Shown here piece by piece: positions 35,893 to 43,462 of a DNA stretch of 43,462 nucleotides (position 1 is the stretch's first letter; each line of letters starts with the position of its first letter). Position numbers and translations under genes: made by a program. Below the pieces are notes generated by a model that was given only the letters and a program-made list of their open reading frames with translations, searched no databases and was not told the DNA's origin. Source of the DNA: Leptolyngbya sp. 'hensonii' (lineage in GTDB: Bacteria; Cyanobacteriota; Cyanobacteriia; GCF-001939115); NCBI RefSeq assembly GCF_001939115.1, contig NZ_MQTZ01000007.1, positions 1 through 43,462 of the forward strand, in the 5' to 3' direction.

Positions 35893-37395
35893 TTACGGAT
35901 TTTGCGTGATTTTCCAACCCCAGCACCGACGAACTTCTTCAAACCAACGAATGATGGGTTCAGCCGTGATGGCTACCATCGTTTCAATGGCGATACGACT
36001 ATTATCCCAATGTGCGTATTGGACAAGGGTGGCGAAAATCCTTGGCAATAAGCTGATTACCTGTAGGTATTTACGCTCATACCAGTAGGCGCAGCCCAGG
36101 ACGCCCAGCCCAAAGGTCGTGATGATTGGATTGTCGAGACGATGAGCCTGAATAATGGCTCTCAGAGCCTGGACTTTGGCCAATTTGGCTTGACCTGCTC
36201 GACTGTAGCAGTAGGAGAGATTACATCGGCAAATTACTTCCGAATCCAGTTGTTTCAGTCGTTTTATTAAAGATAGGGCCTGAAGGAAATAATGAGTAGC
36301 TGACTGGAAATCATGGCTCCGGGCATAATTTGCCCCCATGGTGTGCAAGGCAAAAGCTTCGAACGCCATTAATCCCAGTCTGCGAGCTATTTTTAAGGCC
36401 GTCAGTAAGAATTCCTGGGCTAACTGAAAATCCTGTTGCACAGTGTGAAACAGCCCTAAAAAGACATAACCTTGAATCCGGGTGTACCCGTCTTCCAGAC
36501 GTTCATCCAGCATGAGGAATCGATCGACATACTGTTTTGCCTCTTGAATGCACCGCAGTTCAGCATAGATTCCGATCAATTCTGCCAGGATATCTCCCTC
36601 CAGATGAAGATCTGCCACCTGCTGGAGGATAGCAAGTGCTTCCTGGTAAGAGGATAGGGCCTGCTGGAAGCCTCTGCGTTTCTTACTTTGGGCGTTGTGA
36701 CACCGGCCCAGTAAGGCGAGAGCTTGGGCCAATTGATGAGGATGGTTGAAAAGACGCATTCGTTCTAGAAGCTGCTGCGCATAGCTTTCAGCCAGTGTTC
36801 GCTGCTCCTCCCCTAAATTCACGAGTACCAGTCCTTCCAAAGCCCAAATTTCCATTTGCCCATCCTGCTGGTGGAGGGAGAACTGGAGTAACTGCTCATA
36901 ACACTGTCTCGCTTTCTGGAATTGCCCCTGGTAATAGTAGGCTCGACCCAGACCATGAAAACTCAGTCCTGCGCAGTCCTGGCCTAATTGTCCCAAAAGG
37001 GTTTGATAGAGTTGCAGTTGTTCGCCGAAGTTGTTGAGTTGGTGTAACTGCTCATGCAGGGTAAATGGAGCAACAGCTTCAGGTTTCATCAAGAGAACAT
37101 CCTGGTATACCTGCCGCCATAAACCGGCCTGACCCAGGTAAGTGATTGCGTCCCAGTAGCCTTCCAACTGGTTCAGCCAGGATCTGTCTTCTGCATAGGT
37201 GGGAGTCTGCAAAAAGTCCAGGGCCAATTCCAATAGGTTTTTTTCTCGACGAGTCAGCGATCGCTGCGCTAAATCACCTCCTGTTGCATCATCCTTCCAA
37301 AACAGACGGCCTGTTCCTTGATGAAGAATGATGCCCTTTAAATCATCCGGTGTGAGTTGCTGTAAGCACGCTTCTCTATCCAGGGCTATTGTCAT
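35893..37395 (-). CDS. TPR protein, partner of an overlapping STAND ATPase
   Basis: 500 residues. N-terminal ~100 residues are mixed (LTPDDLKGIILHQGTGRLFW), then about eight tetratricopeptide repeats (for example FHGLGRAYYYQGQFQKARQCYEQLLQF; SYQEALAILQQVADLHLEGDILAELIGIYAEL; FALHTMGANYARSHDFQSATHYFLQAL) and a short basic tail. No signal or membrane segment. Its ATG lies within the stop of the upstream STAND ATPase (ATGA overlap), so the two are translationally coupled. In many bacteria these modules are fused in one protein; the likely job here is ligand sensing and oligomer assembly for the ATPase. Confidence 0.88.
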   Translation of the reverse strand: MTIALDREACLQQLTPDDLKGIILHQGTGRLFWKDDATGGDLAQRSLTRREKNLLELALDFLQTPTYAEDRSWLNQLEGYWDAITYLGQAGLWRQVYQDVLLMKPEAVAPFTLHEQLHQLNNFGEQLQLYQTLLGQLGQDCAGLSFHGLGRAYYYQGQFQKARQCYEQLLQFSLHQQDGQMEIWALEGLVLVNLGEEQRTLAESYAQQLLERMRLFNHPHQLAQALALLGRCHNAQSKKRRGFQQALSSYQEALAILQQVADLHLEGDILAELIGIYAELRCIQEAKQYVDRFLMLDERLEDGYTRIQGYVFLGLFHTVQQDFQLAQEFLLTALKIARRLGLMAFEAFALHTMGANYARSHDFQSATHYFLQALSLIKRLKQLDSEVICRCNLSYCYSRAGQAKLAKVQALRAIIQAHRLDNPIITTFGLGVLGCAYWYERKYLQVISLLPRIFATLVQYAHWDNSRIAIETMVAITAEPIIRWFEEVRRCWGWKITQNP

Positions 37396-38900
37396 AGTTC
37401 TTCCTCCAAGCGTTGTCGCTCTGTCTCGGCAACACTTTGAATCAGGCTATGCAAACGATACCGATAAGGACGATAGGACGTATCTTTTTCTAACAAAAAT
37501 CGCTGTTGCAAAACCTCAAAGGCTAGTTTTTGTTGCTCAGCAGGATAGTGGCGGATACGCTGGAGCCAGCGTTCTCGTTCTGCAGGCTTGTAGAAAATAG
37601 AACCCTGGCAAATTAACTCAAAAGCGATCGGATGGTCGCGCTGCAAACGCAGAAAAGTTTTCTCGACTCGCCGTCTGACCTCAACGACTAATCTGCGACT
37701 CGTTCCATATAATGGCAGCGAGGGAGCAGAACCCTCTCCCCGATCGGTTTCCCTCAAGCGCAGCATCTCCTCAATATCAGGGCCATGCTCCTGCCAGAAC
37801 AACTGCACATCACCCTGGTAGGCCGATCTCAGTTCACCAATAATCACCCGCAGAGCCAGGGGATGTCCTTCATAAATCTGGATGATTTTTTTCAAACAGG
37901 TTTCGTCACCCATTTGGATGGAGATGTCCCATTGCCGAAACAACTGCAGAGACTCCACTTCCGTAAAGCCCCTTACAGGTTGCTGCAGCCATCGATCGGG
38001 ATATCGACCTTCAGGACAAATGGGAGGTTGATCCTGGGAAGTCAAGATTATCCGACTGGGCATGGTTTTGGCACTGGCCATCTGCATGAAAAATGCTTCG
38101 TATAGCGGGTCGATAAATCGAAATTGCCCCTGGGCATCCGATTGCATAATTTCTTCCACCATGTCCAGGACCAGCAGGTGGGGGCGGGTTTGAAGCGCAT
38201 GGATCATAGCCCTTAGCCACTGTTCTGAATCCTTTTGAGGCATGAGTTGGGAATCCTGATCGGGCAGCAAGGTCTGCACCAGAGTTTCAAAGCTGGGGGA
38301 TTGTCGGGTCAGCAGAATTTTATGCCCGCAGGTTCCCTCTGGCCAAAGGGAAGTATCTTTCAGCAATCGCAGAGCCAGAGTAGTTTTGCCAATACCTGTT
38401 ATCCCCTCCAGGCTCAAAATCCGACAATCGGCCTGTAATCGCTGACTGACTGTTTCCAGCAAGGCTTGCCGCCCCACCCAGCGGATTTCCCCACACTCGC
38501 CGTCATCATCTTCAAAGCAAAATTCGGAGTCGGTTTTGTCAGCCTGTACAAGGGGAGGGGAAAAGTTTGTTGAGGGTTGGTGGTGAAGCGATTGTTTCTG
38601 CGCATCCAGGCGCTGTAATCCTTCCAAGATGGAATCTCGAAAGCCCAGTCTTGTCTTGCGAATCGGGATGTCCAGAATATCAGACAATAAAGCCCAAAGT
38701 TTTCGCCCTTCATCCCGCAAGGAAGTGGTGTTGTAGTCCACTCTAAAGTTGCCTTCCCGGCTCCAGATGCCAGGCATTTCCTCATAGGTATACCCCTGGT
38801 AGGCAGATTGAAAAATCCTGCGTTGCAAGGGAGTTAATGCTTCACCTGTTTTTGTTTTCACCAGTTGGTTGATCTGGTGGAGCACAGCAACCTCATCCAT
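37392..38900 (-). CDS. STAND-type NTPase (vMAP N-terminal HTH, NB-ARC)
   Basis: 502 residues. The N-terminal ~90 residues match the vWA-MoxR-associated HTH domain found at the head of many cyanobacterial NB-ARC proteins (TPLQRRIFQSAYQGYTYEEMPG). The ATPase core has Walker A GITGIGKTT (166-174, Lys172), Walker B LLVLDMVEE (Asp246), sensor-like RIILTSQ and GHPLAL. A winged-helix part follows (FELICQGSIFYKP). The acidic linker (FEDDDGECGE) separates the HTH from the core. No sensor repeats are present; they are supplied by the overlapping TPR gene. Likely a switch controlling transcription or a defence-type response; no effector gene is adjacent. Confidence 0.88.
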   Translation of the reverse strand: MDEVAVLHQINQLVKTKTGEALTPLQRRIFQSAYQGYTYEEMPGIWSREGNFRVDYNTTSLRDEGRKLWALLSDILDIPIRKTRLGFRDSILEGLQRLDAQKQSLHHQPSTNFSPPLVQADKTDSEFCFEDDDGECGEIRWVGRQALLETVSQRLQADCRILSLEGITGIGKTTLALRLLKDTSLWPEGTCGHKILLTRQSPSFETLVQTLLPDQDSQLMPQKDSEQWLRAMIHALQTRPHLLVLDMVEEIMQSDAQGQFRFIDPLYEAFFMQMASAKTMPSRIILTSQDQPPICPEGRYPDRWLQQPVRGFTEVESLQLFRQWDISIQMGDETCLKKIIQIYEGHPLALRVIIGELRSAYQGDVQLFWQEHGPDIEEMLRLRETDRGEGSAPSLPLYGTSRRLVVEVRRRVEKTFLRLQRDHPIAFELICQGSIFYKPAERERWLQRIRHYPAEQQKLAFEVLQQRFLLEKDTSYRPYRYRLHSLIQSVAETERQRLEEEL

Positions 38901-39211
38901 AGGGGAATATGCCAGAGAAGTGCTTCAACTTGACTCAACATTTTCCTACATTATTCCTGGTTTTCTGAGAAGCTTTGGATTCTTTTAGTTTTTCAGAGTA
39001 AAACCCAAAAATGTTTTGCTTGATCTTCACTCGAAAATTTTCAACAAAAACCTATATTTTTAAGTCGAAAAGATCAAATACTAAGCCATGCAAGAACTGC
39101 AGATTTACTGAAATACTCCGAGAATTGCATTGTTGTAGCAGCCAGAAAAATCTGGACATCGCCAATCTTCTTGACTTGACTATGGTATATGATGAAACTG
39201 GAGAAATATTA
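38901..39211. other. Intergenic region containing a TerB gene remnant
   Basis: 311 bp between the divergent STAND gene and the PEP-CTERM gene. A fragment at about 39143-39200 is similar to the TerB-like gene at 41163. Otherwise AT-rich with no credible gene. Confidence 0.5.
39143..39200 (+). pseudogene. Fragment of a TerB-like gene
   Basis: The block ATCGCCAATCTTCTTGACTT (39159-39178) and the surrounding CAGAAAA... and ...ATGGTA segments match 41406-41460 in the intact TerB-like gene, encoding the shared IANLLDLTMV. Upstream and downstream homology is lost. A decayed duplicate or the site of recombination. Confidence 0.65.
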
Positions 39212-40090
39212 ATGGAAATCAAATCCACTGAATTCACGTTTATAAAGTGTTTCCATCATGCAGAGAAATCTTTGCTTGCACCTTTGGTGATTGCCTGTTT
39301 ACTCAGTTTTGGCTCTGCAGTTCAAGCTGCAACTCTTAATACCTGGAGTGAAATATTGGATTCACCTAATGACAGTATTCAAGGTGATACTGTAGGTGGG
39401 ACTGTTTATGAAATCTATAAGGCATTTTACAGACAGAGAGAAGAAAGGATTGACCTTGCCTTCAATACAAACTTCCCTTTTCAGGGTGTGAGTAGTTCTT
39501 TTGCCAGTGATGGCTATATCGGCTTTGGTGATATCATTATCAATACCACAGGCCAGAATTTGAGTGCTGCTCAGGGAGAATTATTTGCAATTCGAGCTGT
39601 CTCAAATAACAATTCAGCAGCTCCTAATTTGGGTTTATTGGGAGATGTGTCTGCTAAATCTGTTGCTTCCCAAAATGGGTTAAAACCTGCAAACTTGCAG
39701 GCGTATAACAGTTATGTTCAAAGTAATGGAGGGCAACCCTCGATCGGGGACCTACCTGCCAATACGATTTACTTTGATCAGAATGTACATATTCCCAATG
39801 TGATTGCCTCTGGAACCTGGCTCGATAATGTTCAGTGGTTAAGTCCAGCAGATTTAAGTGGCTTGGGTGGACCTGGACAATACACCTATGGAGTCAGCTT
39901 TGCCAGTTCTATTTTGCCTGATGGCTCTTTTATCTTCCACTGGGGACCAGAGTGCAATAATGATGTGATTGCTGGTATTGTTGAAAAAATTCGTGTTCCT
40001 GAGCCGTCCAATGTACTAGGTTTTGCTCTAATGCTAATTGGACTTGCAACAAAGTTTATAACAGGTGTAGTTAAGCCTGCTCTTAAATAG
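39212..40090 (+). CDS. PEP-CTERM surface protein
   Basis: 292 residues from ATG 39212, chosen because GGAG lies eight bases upstream and it puts the signal peptide (SLLAPLVIACLLSFGSAVQA) near the N-terminus; a longer frame to 39011 runs through a gene remnant and is rejected. The mature part is a beta-rich domain with the HWGPECNNDVIAG motif common in cyanobacterial exosortase substrates. The C-terminus carries the full sorting signal: VPEPS, a hydrophobic helix (NVLGFALMLIGLATKFI) and basic residues. Expected to be processed by an exosortase elsewhere in the genome and displayed at the surface. More AT-rich than the housekeeping genes here. Confidence 0.85.
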   Translation: MEIKSTEFTFIKCFHHAEKSLLAPLVIACLLSFGSAVQAATLNTWSEILDSPNDSIQGDTVGGTVYEIYKAFYRQREERIDLAFNTNFPFQGVSSSFASDGYIGFGDIIINTTGQNLSAAQGELFAIRAVSNNNSAAPNLGLLGDVSAKSVASQNGLKPANLQAYNSYVQSNGGQPSIGDLPANTIYFDQNVHIPNVIASGTWLDNVQWLSPADLSGLGGPGQYTYGVSFASSILPDGSFIFHWGPECNNDVIAGIVEKIRVPEPSNVLGFALMLIGLATKFITGVVKPALK

Positions 40091-40110
40091 TTTAGATTAA
40101 TCAAACTGTC

Positions 40111-40234
40111 GGGAGCATATCACCTTTGCAAGAGAGTATTTATACTCATAGGCTATGATGCTCTATCTACAGACTTTCAGCTATCCTGTTGTGCTACCAC
40201 TCAAGTTCTGCATCTGCAAAAGCGACATGCGCCC
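40111..40234. mobile_element. MITE-like element, copy 2
   Basis: Left end GGGAGCATATCACCTTTGCA (40111-40130), right end the inverted TGCAAAAGCGACATGCGCCC (40215-40234). Interior about 84 bp without coding capacity. No flanking duplication is visible. Another isolated end, GGGAGCATGTCGCTTTT, lies at 40243-40259. Confidence 0.65.
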
Positions 40235-40349
40235 TGACATGCGGGAGCATGTCGCTTTTCTAATTAGCAGAAATGCTTAAGAGGCTGGGTACTGAAAAAT
40301 ATAGGCGGTATCGGTCAGAATCAGAGCAATCTACTCCAGCAACAAAGCC

Positions 40350-40540
40350 ATGCAGCTAGAGCAAGAGCAAGCCCTCAAAGCCCATCTCCAAGCCATTGCC
40401 AAAATTCTCTATGACGATACGACTCCGATGCCATGCAAACGCTAGAAGGGATTGAAATGATCGTCAGGCAGAAGATTCAAGCCCATATCATTCCAGCGTT
40501 GGGAAATTTTTTATTGGAGCGATTACCGGCACAGTCGTAG
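40350..40540 (+). pseudogene. ISKra4-type transposase N-terminal remnant
   Basis: Two adjacent frames together read MQLEQEQALKAHLQAIAKIL, then after a frameshift near 40430 AMQTLEGIEMIVRQKIQAHI and IPALGNFLL, the typical start of ISKra4-family transposases. The first frame stops at TAG near 40444 and the second at 40538. The rest of the transposase is gone. Confidence 0.7.
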
Positions 40541-40552
40541 GGCGATCTAGAA

Positions 40553-40692
40553 GAGTGCATCCCACTTTTGTAGCCCTCTCCCTAAATCCCTCTCCCCTTC
40601 TGGGAGAGGGACTTTGAATCTGGCTCCCCTTCTCCCAAAGAGGGAGAAGGGGCTGGGGGATGAGGGCAACCTTGCAAAACTGGGATGCTCTC
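40553..40692. mobile_element. MITE-like element, copy 3, with 9-bp target duplication
   Basis: 140 bp. Left end GAGTGCATCCCACTTTTG, right end CAAAACTGGGATGCTCTC (inverted with one or two mismatches). The core (about 40572-40667) is the same palindromic type as at 23151-23249. GATCTAGAA flanks both sides (40544-40552 and 40693-40701), a clear 9-bp target duplication. It sits immediately after the ISKra4 remnant. Confidence 0.8.
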
Positions 40693-40805
40693 GATCTAGA
40701 ACCTTGAAAAGCAGGTTAGGAGCGTTATAAATCACCACAAAACAAGCTGAGAAACTGAAGGTGTTGCTGCATCGTGAATTAAGCCCTCATTTGGAGAATT
40801 GCTAC

Positions 40806-40899
40806 TCCTACGTTCCGCAGGCTAACAGATATTTTTATTTGTGGATTGGCCTACCGATCTCTGAAAGCCTTATAGAGGGTCAACCTGCGGAACGTAGGA
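40806..40899. repeat. 94-bp element with a 16-bp perfect inverted repeat
   Basis: TCCTACGTTCCGCAGG (40806-40821) is exactly inverted at 40884-40899. The interior has no gene. Confidence 0.75.
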
Positions 40900-41162
40900 T
40901 AAAAGCTGATGTTATTTAACACTCATTCCTAAGTTGATATTCTCTTACACTTTCTTACATTTTTGAGGCAGGCGTGGCTTTATTTACTTCCACGTAAAAA
41001 TAAAATAGGCCACTTCTGTCAGATTAAACTTTATCAAATAAAAATTTCGCCTGAAGAAAATATACAAAATCCTGCATTTTTTCACGAATGGAGTGAAATA
41101 TTAAGTCATCTCAGTAAAACCTCTTGAATTGTGGGTTCTCATGAGTCAGATTAGGAAAATTT
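40900..41162. other. AT-rich intergenic stretch before the TerB-like gene
   Basis: About 260 bp, AT-rich, with no credible gene. It probably holds the promoter of the TerB-like gene, but I see no clear -35/-10 pair. Confidence 0.35.
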
Positions 41163-41582
41163 GTGGAAATATTTTCTGAACAACTATCAGAGAGTGGTCA
41201 GGAAGACCTCACGCCAATGAGTGCCATTGCGCTAGCTGCGATTACTATTATTGCAGTGAAGACTACTATTAAAGCTGATGCCATTGATAGGTTAAAACGG
41301 ATAGTAAAAGGTGATAGTCGATCGCTCCAAATCGCCTATAAAGTATATAAAAATAAGTCCACTGATGAATGTGTAATGATTGTCAATAATGCTTTGGATG
41401 GCGATCAGAAAATTGCGGCGATCGCCAATCTTCTTGACTTGACAATGGTAGATGGGACTTTGACTACAGCAGAAAAGCGAATTATAGAGAGTTACATTAT
41501 GGTGTTCCAGATTAATGAAGCTGTTATTCAAAATATTATCGAAGTCATTGCAATTAAAAATGACTTTTCTATCTTCTCCTAA
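41163..41582 (+). CDS. TerB-like protein
   Basis: 139 residues, starting at GTG 41163. After a hydrophobic segment (SAIALAAITIIAVKTT), the C-terminal half has the helical TerB pattern: IAAIANLLDLTMVDGTLTTAEKRIIESYI, with the acidic residues that follow the MVDG turn. TerB proteins bind metals and are associated with tellurite and stress systems; no ter operon is near, so function is open. AT-rich compared with the housekeeping genes, and part of its sequence is duplicated at 39143-39200. Confidence 0.7.
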   Translation: MEIFSEQLSESGQEDLTPMSAIALAAITIIAVKTTIKADAIDRLKRIVKGDSRSLQIAYKVYKNKSTDECVMIVNNALDGDQKIAAIANLLDLTMVDGTLTTAEKRIIESYIMVFQINEAVIQNIIEVIAIKNDFSIFS

Positions 41583-41616
41583 GTTGCAAATTCGCCCACC
41601 CAAGGGGAAGCCGCTT

Positions 41617-41715
41617 GGGAGCATGTCACTTTTGCAGATTCAAGATTTTCGGAGTGCGAGCGTCTCGCTCGCGAGCGGGACGCTCGCACTTCTATAACAA
41701 AACTGGGATGCACTC
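41617..41715. mobile_element. MITE-like element, copy 4, followed by a solitary end
   Basis: Left end GGGAGCATGTCACTTTTGCA (41617-41636), right end CAAAACTGGGATGCACTC. The middle is a 38-bp palindrome (41653-41690) built from AGTGCGAGCGTC and its complement, with one mismatch. AGCCGCTTG occurs at 41609-41617 and 41716-41724, an 8-9 bp target duplication, and a second left end starts at 41724. Confidence 0.75.
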
Positions 41716-41778
41716 AGCCGCTTGGGAGCATGTCACTTTTGCAGATGCACAAATTTGGATTTAGAGTGCCCGTGTAAG

Positions 41779-41845
41779 TTGTGGTGCCTTTCTGGCTGGA
41801 GACCCGTCAGACTCGGGAAGCCTCCTCTGGCGAAGGTGAGAGTTA
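41779..41845 (+). pseudogene. Duplicate of the dedA 3' end
   Basis: These 67 bases match 35802-35868 (the last codons of the DedA gene) with two substitutions and keep the same strand; both flanks differ. The neighbouring text at about 41893-41917 is also similar to part of the Rpn-family gene at 42171-42190, so the 41.75-41.93 kb stretch looks like a collection of fragments. Confidence 0.85.
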
Positions 41846-41935
41846 GTTAATTCCAATAGGTTTCTCTCGAAAGACCTTTGGCTTCGCTAGTAATGGAGGG
41901 CACCTTACGCTCCTGTTAGTGTGCCCAGTAATCCC

Positions 41936-42895
41936 CTACTGTTTCTGGCCCTCTAACCATGCCTCTAAGTTAGAGAGATGGGAGAAATCTAGCAATGCTT
42001 CTCCTAAGATCTCTAATTGAGCCACGGATAACGCCTCAAGCTGTCCACTGATGGGCTCGGGCAATTCTCCCAGGCGACGGGTCAGTTGGCGGAGGATAAG
42101 CGATCGGGCTTCTTCCTGCCGCCCTTGTTGCATACCTCGCTCAAATCCAATCTCTTCCACGCTGGTAATGTAGGGCACCTTGCGCTCCTCCTCGTATGCC
42201 TTCAAGTCCATCCAGAATGCCTGTTTCAACCCCTCTGGCAAGATCATAACCCAATCAATAAACTTGAATAGATTCACCACCTCCCGCCGATCGTACCCTG
42301 TTTCATGCAACCGTCGAATCAAGCTGAGCTTCTATTCCTTGCGGGAGTCAGCATGGCGCTTCGTCTCCTGGGCATTCAAATGAGCCATCACCACCGTAGC
42401 AAAGGTATTCTGATTGGTTTCTAATTCCATCCATTTCACCTGATAGTCCAGCAGCTTCACAATGCCAAACTGGAATGACAGGTGAGTGCTGGGATAGGTG
42501 AACTCATAACGATCGGGCCACCAATCCGTTCGGTTGTCACAGAGAATCGCTAAACTGACTGCTGGATGACGAAATCGATCGAAAATCCGCAGCGTATACA
42601 CAAACATGCGCTCGGCGAAGTTGGCTTCCAGTTTAGCTTGCACCTCGACATGCAGCAGCAGAAATAGCTCCTGACCCCGTTTACGCCAGACTCTCACTAA
42701 CAGGTCAGCAAAACGCTTGCCCGTTTCAGTATCAGGGACAATCTGTTGAAACTCCTTGTCCAGAAACTCAGGGGGCTTGTGCCAATCAATTAGGCAATGT
42801 AGTTCGGGAAAGAAAAAGGCGATCGCCTCTGGAAAGTACTGGCGCAGCATCTCTTTCCAGGGAGAATCCTGGTCCGTACGAACAGCCATCGGCAA
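41936..42895 (-). pseudogene. Rpn-family PD-(D/E)XK nuclease gene split by an amber codon
   Basis: Reads as one gene of about 319 codons interrupted by an in-frame TAG (42334-42332, minus strand): ...HADSRKE-stop-KLSLIRRLHETGYD.... The first part has the nuclease core (FADLLVRVW, LLLHVEVQAK; the D...E-x-Q pattern of Rpn/DUF4351-type proteins, formerly transposase_31) and the second the C-terminal helices (EERKVPYITSVEEIGFERGMQQGRQEEARSLILRQLTRRLGELP). Since the frame is otherwise perfect across the stop, the mutation is recent or an error. Rpn proteins are recombination-promoting nucleases that spread in multicopy families in cyanobacteria. Confidence 0.85.
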
Positions 42896-43051
42896 GCAAG
42901 GAAAATACAGTGGTGTGATTGTACCAAAAGAATTTCAGCATCATGAGAATATTGGAAAAGCCTGGGTCCAATTACCCTGGTGACTCAAGTCGCCGACACT
43001 GACTGGCAGGCAAATCTCAGTACTGGGTAGTTAAAACAACTACAGCGTTTT

Positions 43052-43462
43052 TTATGCTGGTGAGGCACAGTAACAGCAATGAGAGAACCAGTTCCTTAAG
43101 TCGCTCGATGACACCTGGGAGAAAGCTTCATCAATAGCTTTGGCAAGTTCTGGATAACTGCGTGCCTTAATCGAACGCAGAATGCTCTTAATCTTTGAAA
43201 AGCAATTCTCGATAGGCGAAAAGTCTGGTGAGTAAGGGGGTAGGAAAATTAGCTTGGCTCCTGCATCCTCAATCAAATTTCTAACGTCTTCACCCAGATG
43301 AATAGAGCAGTTATCCAGGATGACACAGGCACCTTTCCATAACTTAGGCACAAGTTTCTGGGAAATAAAGGCTTCAAAGGTCAGTCCATCAGTTGACCCC
43401 ATGAGATTGCAGTAAGTCACGACCTCCCGCAGACTAATCGCCCCTAGAATCGAGACTCGTTT
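43052..43462 (-). CDS. IS630 family transposase (partial, runs off the window)
   Basis: C-terminal 136 residues of a DDE transposase; the frame is open to the right edge (RVSILGAISLREVVTYCNLMG). Catalytic residues in view: Asp in VILDNCSIH and Glu in PIENCFSKIK, with the intervening LIFLPPYSPDFSPIENCF motif. The first Asp would lie outside the window. A palindrome TAGTT/AACTA at 43028-43042 may mark the element's end. In the minus-strand orientation the gene's 3' end faces the Rpn pseudogene. Confidence 0.9.
   Translation of the reverse strand, partial: KRVSILGAISLREVVTYCNLMGSTDGLTFEAFISQKLVPKLWKGACVILDNCSIHLGEDVRNLIEDAGAKLIFLPPYSPDFSPIENCFSKIKSILRSIKARSYPELAKAIDEAFSQVSSSDLRNWFSHCCYCASPA

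Noticed and set aside
39011-39211. Longer N-terminus for the PEP-CTERM protein
   Set aside because: It would place about 67 polar residues, including a TerB remnant, before the signal peptide; ATG 39212 has a proper ribosome site.

Overview
The window reads as a piece of a cyanobacterial chromosome, probably from a filamentous species. The evidence is the frequent HIP1-type octamers (GCGATCGC), roughly 50-55% GC, and lineage-typical genes: a CRR7-type NDH-1 factor, a Tic20-family protein, LL-diaminopimelate aminotransferase, a PEP-CTERM surface protein, and a CHASE2-cyclase/DUF928/haemagglutinin cluster. I cannot name the species from sequence alone.

Layout. (1) 1-9.6 kb: a giant two-partner-secretion haemagglutinin-like exoprotein (5' end outside the window), a CHASE2 adenylate cyclase and a DUF928 secreted protein, a set often found together in cyanobacteria. 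(2) 9.6-16.7 kb: housekeeping genes (MscS channel, S1-like RNA-binding protein, TPR lipoprotein-like protein, GyrA, CRR7, OmpA-domain protein). (3) 16.7-18.6 kb: a three-gene minus-strand operon (GST, PPOX-class flavin protein, DUF1348) behind a clear promoter with two 12-bp palindromic operators. (4) 18.6-19.45 kb: a non-coding block with four ~90-bp palindromic repeats flanking an array with 21-bp periodicity. (5) 19.45-23.1 kb: dapL, lpxA, a DUF6464-like protein and fmt. (6) 23.1-24.35 kb: nested mobile/palindromic elements, a probable 38-residue membrane protein too short for normal gene calling, and a perfect 52-bp tandem duplication. (7) 24.35-30.2 kb: a tightly coupled oxidase operon (two DUF2231 membrane proteins, ctaC, ctaD, ctaE) followed by a GMC oxidoreductase. 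Subunit II has lost the CuA ligands, so this is the ARTO/Cox3-type oxidase, expected to take electrons from quinol or another non-cytochrome-c donor. (8) 30.2-35.9 kb: folC, a small Cys-rich protein, Tic20-like, FAH-family hydrolase, rpsF, a coiled-coil protein and DedA. (9) 35.9-38.9 kb: a two-gene, 4-bp-overlapping STAND NTPase plus TPR partner. (10) 38.9 kb to the end: a degraded, insertion-rich region with a PEP-CTERM protein, a TerB-like gene and a decayed copy of it, several copies of a MITE family with 9-bp target duplications, an ISKra4-type transposase remnant, a 67-bp duplicate of the dedA 3' end, an Rpn-family gene split by an amber codon, and a partial IS630 transposase running off the edge.

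The most notable signals are the dual-operator GST operon, the CuA-less oxidase operon with its small upstream ORF and GMC partner, the split STAND/TPR pair, the 21-bp periodic array between palindromic repeats, and the MITE family whose 9-bp target duplications can be read directly. All functional statements rest on reading motifs by eye; no database search was run.
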